This document shows, piece after piece, positions 7,391 through 10,857 of a stretch of DNA of 10,857 nucleotides. Below the pieces are notes generated by a model that saw only the letters and a list, made by a program, of their open reading frames with translations, had not been told where the DNA came from and ran no database searches. A program made the position numbers and the translations under genes. Positions within the stretch are counted from its first letter, which is position 1; every line of letters starts with the position of its first letter. This DNA comes from Caulobacteraceae bacterium (GTDB lineage Bacteria > Pseudomonadota > Alphaproteobacteria > Caulobacterales > Caulobacteraceae): NCBI GenBank assembly GCA_028291305.1, contig JAQGII010000433.1, positions 1 through 10,857 of the forward strand, written 5' to 3'.

Positions 7391-7596
7391 GCGCGTCTCC
7401 CCCAGTCGGCTCTTGTCGTTCTCAGGGGCACTGTGACAGGGGGTGGGGCATCGTCAATCGCCGCCGAATGAACCTCTTAGGCATTGTTTTCTATAGCAAT
7501 CGTTCGATTTTCCCCCGGCCCTCGTGCCGAAGGTCGCACACGCTGCTGAAGAGTTGAGCGAAGTTCAGCACAGACGAGGGATCACCCCGGCGGGCG
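7391..7596 (-). promoter_or_regulatory. Upstream region of the cytochrome gene with a short palindrome
   Basis: This stretch carries the leader of the cytochrome gene on the - strand. Its distal part (about 7480-7515) is A/T-rich. It contains the palindrome AATCG-TT-CGATT at 7498-7509 and a TATAGA-like -10 candidate directly downstream of it, near 7490-7495, about 100 bases before the start. No good -35 was found. Promoter and operator are suggestions. No gene was found here on either strand. Confidence 0.3.
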
Positions 7597-7671
7597 ATAC
7601 TTGTCGATCTGGATGTCGTGCCGAGGTGCGAACTGGAAGACGCCGGCTACCACGTCCTAGCGGCGCGGGAC
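7597..7671 (+). pseudogene. Possible response-regulator receiver-domain scrap
   Basis: The + strand reads ILVDLDVVPRCELEDAGYHV then LAARDG. The wording E-D-A-G-Y-x-V-L-x-A is typical of the first helix and second strand of two-component receiver domains, and ILV at the front resembles their first strand, with the acidic pocket residues damaged. Only about 25 residues match; beyond them the sequence becomes the antisense of the neighbouring gene stump. This may be a rearranged fragment or coincidence. Confidence 0.25.
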
Positions 7672-7739
7672 GGAAGCCCCACCACCGTCGCGGACGTCAG
7701 AAGGAGCGCAAAGGCGGTGCTGCGAAGGATCTTGGGCAT
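7647..7739 (-). pseudogene. Stump of an exported protein (signal peptide only), third gene of the redox operon
   Basis: From ATG at 7739 the product is MPKILRSTAFALLLTSATVV followed by GLPSRAARTW and a TAG stop: 30 residues made of a positively charged start, a hydrophobic core and a small-residue cleavage region, that is, a signal peptide with no mature protein. An AAAGGA ribosome site lies seven bases upstream. The gene starts 24 bases behind the DsbA-like stop on the same strand, so it looks like the third cistron of the operon. The frame ends where it meets a receiver-like fragment read on the other strand, so the body was probably lost in a rearrangement near 7650-7670. A genuine tiny peptide is possible but less likely. 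The identity of the lost protein is unknown. Confidence 0.45.
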
Positions 7740-7763
7740 CGTCTGGTCCTTTCCCATGGGAAT

Positions 7764-8330
7764 TCAGGGACGCGCCCTGTCGTGGTTGAGTTGTTCGGGC
7801 GCCGTCACCGGCCGCGCGGCGCTGATCGCCATGGCGAGAGCGCTGAAGGTATGGGCGCCGTCATGGCGCAAGCCGTTGATGAAAAAGCACGGTGTTCCGT
7901 TCACCCCGCTGCGCACCCCGCCGATAAAGTCGGTGCGCACCTTGTCGGCATAGGTCCTCGCGGTCAGGGCGTCCCGCAGCGCCGCTTGAGACAGGTTCAG
8001 CGAGCCGGCCAGGGCGAAGATCACTGGCAGGCTGAGCCGGAACTGATTGGCGAACAGCGCCTCGTGCATCCCCCAGAACGCGCCGTGTGCTCCCGCGAAC
8101 TCTGCTGCCTCGGCGGCGACCTCGGCTTGGGGATGCACCTCACTGAGCGGGAAGTGGCGGAAGGTGAGCGCGAGATCTCGGCCGAAATTGCGCATCAGCT
8201 CGCGCACTACCGGCTGTGCCGCTGCGCAGAAAGGACATTGATAGTCGCCATATTCGACCAGGACGACGGGCGCGTCGTCATCGCCCATTCGGTGGTCAAA
8301 CGGCGTGAGCGGCGCTTTGAGCATCGCCAT
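7764..8330 (-). CDS. DsbA-family thiol-disulfide oxidoreductase (thioredoxin fold, cytoplasmic form)
   Basis: The 188-residue product has the opening VVLVEYGDYQCPFC with the redox pair Cys32/Cys35, then FRHFPLSEVHPQAEVAAEA and, near the end, GVNGTPCFFING with the cis-proline Pro147 next to the active site. This is the thioredoxin_4 / DsbA-like family, also found fused to NhaA antiporters in some bacteria. There is no signal peptide, so it should act in the cytoplasm; an additional Cys148 sits beside the cis-proline. ATG 8330 is supported by AAAGGAG seven bases upstream. It overlaps the end of the peroxiredoxin gene by 35 bases in another frame, which suggests translational coupling, and may serve as a reductant or repair partner of that enzyme (inference). 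Confidence 0.9.
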   Translation of the reverse strand: MAMLKAPLTPFDHRMGDDDAPVVLVEYGDYQCPFCAAAQPVVRELMRNFGRDLALTFRHFPLSEVHPQAEVAAEAAEFAGAHGAFWGMHEALFANQFRLSLPVIFALAGSLNLSQAALRDALTARTYADKVRTDFIGGVRSGVNGTPCFFINGLRHDGAHTFSALAMAISAARPVTAPEQLNHDRARP

Positions 8331-8808
8331 TGCCCGGCTCCTTTGCGATCATTCGGTCGAGCGCATCGAGAATCCCGTCTGCGCCTGGATTGACGGCGAT
8401 CGGCGAGCAGTAGCTCCAGGCGATCGTCCCTTTCTCATCGAGGACGAAGAGGGCGCGCTCGGCAACACCCTCCCCGTCGCGGTAGGCGCCATAGGCCCGC
8501 GCGACCGCCCCCTTGGGCTCGAAGTCGGACAGCAGGGCGAAATGCAGGTTCCGATGCTGCGCGAAGGCCGCATGGCACCAGACGCCGTCCACCGAAATTC
8601 CCAGGAGTTCGGCGCCGCGGCTGCGGAACTCCGGAAGAATTTGGTTGTAGAGCGCCATCTGGTCGCCGCAGACCGGGCTCCAATCGGCGGGATAGAAGGT
8701 CAGCACCACGCGACGACCGCGCATCTCCTTCAGCGACAAGGTCTGGTCGGGCGTAACCCGCAACTCGAATTCGGGCGCCGTTTGTCCTGTTGGAAGAATC
8801 TGGGCCAT
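8296..8808 (-). CDS. Peroxiredoxin (AhpC/TSA family, alkyl hydroperoxide/peroxide reductase)
   Basis: The 170-residue product reduces peroxides with a reactive cysteine. It shows the entry G-x-x-A-P-x-F-x-L (residues 8-16), VVLTFYPADWSPVCGDQ with the peroxidatic Cys47 in the P-x3-(T/S)-x2-C motif (Pro40, Ser44), and LLSDFEPKGAVARAYGAYR further on. Cys78 (DGVWCHAAF) and Cys134 are candidate resolving cysteines. No signal peptide is seen, so it is cytoplasmic. ATG 8808 has GGGAG six bases upstream. Its 3' end overlaps the DsbA-like gene by 35 bases, a pairing that makes a two-gene redox-defence operon. A stress promoter candidate lies about 50 bases upstream. The length fits the family; the electron donor is unknown. 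Confidence 0.93.
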   Translation of the reverse strand: MAQILPTGQTAPEFELRVTPDQTLSLKEMRGRRVVLTFYPADWSPVCGDQMALYNQILPEFRSRGAELLGISVDGVWCHAAFAQHRNLHFALLSDFEPKGAVARAYGAYRDGEGVAERALFVLDEKGTIAWSYCSPIAVNPGADGILDALDRMIAKEPGNGDAQSAAHAV

Positions 8809-8855
8809 GGCCGACTCCCATCGATTGTCCGCCTGATGCTAGCCGGCGCGTCGGC

Positions 8856-8881
8856 AACCCGAACTGACGTCGATCAGTTCC
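8856..8881 (-). promoter_or_regulatory. EcfG-type (general stress response) promoter candidate
   Basis: On the - strand the sequence reads GGAAC (8881-8877), a 17-base spacer, then GGTT (8859-8856). The alphaproteobacterial general-stress sigma factor EcfG recognises GGAAC-N16/17-CGTT, so the -35 is perfect and the -10 matches three of four bases. The implied transcript start, about seven bases on, leaves a 5' leader of roughly 40 bases before the peroxiredoxin ATG and its ribosome site. A peroxide-defence operon is a usual target of this regulon. Confidence 0.55.
8861..8880. repeat. Perfect inverted repeat, possible operator
   Basis: GAACTGA-CGTCGA-TCAGTTC has two perfect seven-base arms around a six-base centre. 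One arm overlaps the -35 box of the peroxiredoxin promoter candidate and the whole repeat fills its spacer, so a dimeric repressor bound here would block transcription. No regulator gene is visible nearby. The symmetry might be partly a by-product of the promoter sequence. Confidence 0.5.
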
Positions 8882-8978
8882 GCGGCGCGTAGGGTCAGCT
8901 TCGCGTGGGGCGGCGATCGAGCTGCGGGCCTGTCGCAGGTCCGTCTTGAGCCGGCCGGCCGGACGCGATTGACGGGCA

Positions 8979-8997
8979 GGGTGCTGTCAGTCCAACG
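8979..8997 (+). repeat. Terminal inverted repeat, transposase 3' side of the IS6 element
   Basis: GGGTGCTGTCAGTCCAACG pairs with the reverse complement of 9573-9591 (GGGCGTTGTCAGGCCAACG), differing at positions 4, 6 and 13. It lies 46 bases before the transposase stop codon on the + coordinate axis. Confidence 0.8.
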
Positions 8998-9043
8998 AGA
9001 ACTTGCCTCCGTCAAGGCGCAGTCCGCCCAAACCCAACCGCGT

Positions 9044-9534
9044 TTAGGCCATTACTGACCGCCACGCAGCCAGGGCGGCTGCCCGTCGTTCCTTGTAGAT
9101 TTCGCGGCTGACGAGATGGCGCTCCTGGCTGAAAAGGTTTTGGACCGAGGCGTGAACTGAGCTGAATTTTTGGAGTGTTTTCATCCTCCGAAATCTCAGC
9201 ATCGCCCGCTCTCGTCGTCGCAGTGGTAGGTGGCTGTTCTCAACCCGATTGTTCAACCAACGCCCTGTCTCCTGGCGATCGGTGGCGCCAATCTCCTTCA
9301 GAGCCGCGCCGTAAGAGCGAAGCCCGTCGGTGACGATCCTCTTCGGCCGGCCATGCCGTTTCATCGCCTTTTTGATGAATTTCAATGCCGCAGCCTATCC
9401 CGCACCTTGGTGACAAAGGATTCCAGCACCTCGCCCTCGTGATCGACGGCGCGCCAGAGGTACATCATCACCACCAGGCGGATCACCTCGGGCGAGCTGT
9501 CAAAATATCGAAACGGGTTGGGCGGCTTGGTCAT
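9044..9534 (-). pseudogene. IS6-family transposase with an internal deletion and a one-base frameshift
   Basis: From ATG 9534 the reading is MTKPPNPFRYFDSSPEVIRL, VVMMY, then directly LWRAVDHEGEVLESFVTK. In intact IS6 transposases about 75 residues lie between MMY and LWRAVD, including the rest of the helix-turn-helix and the first catalytic Asp; the join at the shared Tyr (9460-9462) keeps the frame. A second lesion follows at about 9396: GAT AGG CTG replaces the expected GAT AAG GCT, one A being lost. From there the intact C-terminus reads on in another frame: FIKKAMKRHGRPKRIVTDGL (second catalytic Asp in TDG), NNRVENSH (catalytic Glu), RRRERAMLRFRRM, to TAA at 9046-9044. The protein cannot be active. 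Confidence 0.88.
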
Positions 9535-9572
9535 TTCCCTGCCCTAGCCAAGGCCGGTCAGCGGGCGACTAA

Positions 9573-9591
9573 CGTTGGCCTGACAACGCCC
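9573..9591 (-). repeat. Terminal inverted repeat, transposase 5' side of the IS6 element
   Basis: The reverse complement GGGCGTTGTCAGGCCAACG matches the repeat at 8979-8997 at 16 of 19 positions. It lies 38 bases upstream of the transposase ATG, a usual IS6 arrangement. Confidence 0.8.
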
Positions 9592-9648
9592 TCTCTCCTC
9601 TGTCGGAGACGAGTTGGTCAGGTGCGTGGCGGGGCTGACAGTGCCCGG

Positions 9649-10857
9649 CTAAGCCTTCTCCTGCGACCAGCGGGCGATGGCGCCGATCAGGTCGGCCGCC
9701 TGGATCGGCTTTCGGACAAGGTCGTCGAAGCCGCCGGCGCCTTGAAGCGCCGGATCGATTTCCGCCGCGGCCGTGAAGGCCAAGATCGGCACGCTCTGGT
9801 TAGGGCCCGTTTCGGATCGCAGGCGGTGCATGACGGCGGGTCCGTCGAGGTCCGGCATGCGCAAGTCGAGCAGGATGACGTCGAAGGGCAGTTCGCTGGC
9901 CTTGCGCAACCCCTCCACACCCCCAGCGGCGTCGGTGATCTCCGCACCCATTTGCTCGAGGATCGCGCGTGCGAGCTGGCGATTCACCGGGTTGTCGTCG
10001 ACCACGAGGACACGCAGGCCGTCGATGGCGGGAGGGGGGCCGTCGCGCGCCGGCGCCGGTCCGTCGCAAGCGGGCGCGTCAACGTGGAAATGGAAGCTGG
10101 ATCCACGGCCCGCCTCGGCGGTCACGCCGATCCCGCCCCCCATCGCTTCGGCCAATCCCTTGCAGATCGCGAGGCCAAGACCGGTGCCGCCATGTTTACG
10201 CGTCGAAGACGCATCGACCTGAGAAAACCGCTGAAACAGCCTTTCCTGCTGCTCGACGGTTAGGCCGGGACCGGTGTCAGTGACGGTTACATGCAACTGT
10301 TGGCGGTTCCCGTCATGCCGAACCGTGAGGCGAACTTCGCCATCCGAGGTGAATTTGATCGCATTTCCGACCAGGTTGAGCAGGATTTGTCGAAGGCCTG
10401 CCGGATCGACCGCGACGTGGCTGGGGAGGTCGCCTTCCGTCTCGAATTGGAGGTTGAGGCCCTTCGCGTCAGCCTGCGGCGTGAATAGCAACAGTGCGTC
10501 ACGGACCACGTCTGTCGGCGAAAGGGCGACGGGATTGATCTCAAAGTGCCCGGCTTCCAGCTTGGAGAAGTCGAGCACGTCGTTGACGATCGCCAATAGC
10601 GCGCCGCCTGCCATGGAAACGCGCTGGACGTGACTACGGGCGATGTCGTCGAGCCCGGGGCGTTCGGAGAGCAGCCCGGTGAACCCGATGATGGCTGTCA
10701 GCGGGGTGCGAATCTCGTGGCTCATGTTGGCCAGGAACTCCGCCTTTGCCCGAGTGGCGTGCTCGGCGGCGGCCATTGCGGCAAGCGCGCGCTGACTGGC
10801 AAGTTCAAGGGCCTCAGACTTTCGCTCCAGGGCGATCCGAGCCTCGACTCGATCGGT
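9649..10857 (-). CDS. Hybrid sensor histidine kinase with C-terminal receiver domain (5' end outside the window)
   Basis: The frame is open to the window edge, so the 402 C-terminal residues are visible; an internal Met at 10776 is not the start. From the N-side: a charged, coiled-coil-like helix; the HisKA dimerisation domain with [19 protein letters not shown], whose His (residue 47 of the visible part) is the phosphorylation site; the ATPase domain with the N box [13 protein letters not shown]1 DTGPGL and G2 [10 protein letters not shown]; then a receiver domain beginning [16 protein letters not shown], with the phospho-acceptor Asp in [12 protein letters not shown], the switch Thr in LAFTA and the conserved Lys in VRKP. 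All key residues are present, so it should autophosphorylate and relay phosphate internally. The sensory part, and so the stimulus, lies outside. Whether it is membrane-bound cannot be told. No partner gene is adjacent on the visible side; the IS6 element follows after 57 bases. Confidence 0.95.
   Translation of the reverse strand, partial: TDRVEARIALERKSEALELASQRALAAMAAAEHATRAKAEFLANMSHEIRTPLTAIIGFTGLLSERPGLDDIARSHVQRVSMAGGALLAIVNDVLDFSKLEAGHFEINPVALSPTDVVRDALLLFTPQADAKGLNLQFETEGDLPSHVAVDPAGLRQILLNLVGNAIKFTSDGEVRLTVRHDGNRQQLHVTVTDTGPGLTVEQQERLFQRFSQVDASSTRKHGGTGLGLAICKGLAEAMGGGIGVTAEAGRGSSFHFHVDAPACDGPAPARDGPPPAIDGLRVLVVDDNPVNRQLARAILEQMGAEITDAAGGVEGLRKASELPFDVILLDLRMPDLDGPAVMHRLRSETGPNQSVPILAFTAAAEIDPALQGAGGFDDLVRKPIQAADLIGAIARWSQEKA

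Larger units (their letters stand above)
8979..9591 (-). mobile_element. IS6-family insertion sequence, internally deleted, both ends present
   Basis: The element is framed by terminal inverted repeats at 8979-8997 (GGGTGCTGTCAGTCCAACG) and 9573-9591, which match at 16 of 19 positions, and holds one degraded IS6 transposase on the - strand. It is 613 bp long; restoring the missing transposase segment (about 225 bp) would give some 840 bp, the normal size for IS6 elements. The eight bases outside each end (GACGGGCA and TCTCTCCT) do not agree, so no target duplication is left, as happens after recombination between IS6 copies. With terminal repeats intact it might still be moved by a transposase made elsewhere. 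Confidence 0.8.

Noticed and set aside
7524..8393. A 289-codon + strand frame across the redox operon
   Set aside because: It is antisense to the peroxiredoxin and DsbA-like genes, whose active-site motifs and ribosome sites are clear on the - strand.
8971..9599. Target-site duplication around the IS6 element
   Set aside because: The eight bases on either side (GACGGGCA and TCTCTCCT) do not match.
1..10857. CRISPR arrays, tRNA or rRNA genes, and riboswitches
   Set aside because: No regularly spaced repeats, no tRNA-like arm pattern and no familiar RNA motif were seen on either strand by reading; a covariance-model search was not possible.

Overview
The window is high-GC DNA from an alphaproteobacterium, most likely of the Caulobacterales or Sphingomonadales. 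This rests on a large TonB-dependent receptor next to a PQQ dehydrogenase, TPR/GT9-type glycosyltransferase wording, an EcfG-like promoter (GGAAC-N17-GGTT), and degraded IS6 and IS66 elements of types common in that class. The genus cannot be fixed from the sequence alone.

Layout. Bases 1-477 are the 3' end of a glycosyltransferase-9-like gene (+). Bases 556-859 hold the C-terminal relic of an IS6-family transposase, with a plausible degenerate right terminal repeat. After a roughly 450-base leader come the two central genes on the + strand: a 997-residue TonB-dependent outer-membrane receptor (1307-4300) and a soluble PQQ-dependent dehydrogenase with a Tat-like signal (4445-6538). Directly behind lies an IS66 relic (6571-6884): the last residues of TnpC and its small companion reading frame, broken by a frameshift. 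A small c-type cytochrome (7390-6986, - strand) points back toward the dehydrogenase.

Next, on the - strand, is a redox operon: a peroxiredoxin (8808-8296) overlapping a CPFC DsbA-like thiol oxidoreductase (8330-7764), then the stump of a third, exported protein (7739-7647) cut off just after its signal peptide. A small response-regulator-like scrap abuts the stump on the other strand. The operon is headed by an EcfG-type general-stress promoter candidate overlapping a perfect inverted repeat. Upstream sits a 613-bp IS6-family element (8979-9591) with both terminal repeats, but whose transposase has lost about 75 codons and one further base. The window ends inside a hybrid sensor histidine kinase (9649-10857, - strand).

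How it works together (inference). Receptor, periplasmic PQQ dehydrogenase and cytochrome c would form an uptake-and-oxidation module: the receptor brings in a substrate or PQQ itself, the dehydrogenase oxidises a sugar or alcohol in the periplasm, and electrons pass to a cytochrome c. The module lies between IS relics on both sides, which suggests an accessory, rearranged segment. The peroxiredoxin/DsbA pair is a separate stress-defence unit. I found no strong evidence of a wholly new system. The receptor-dehydrogenase-cytochrome set and the stress promoter are the most useful leads.
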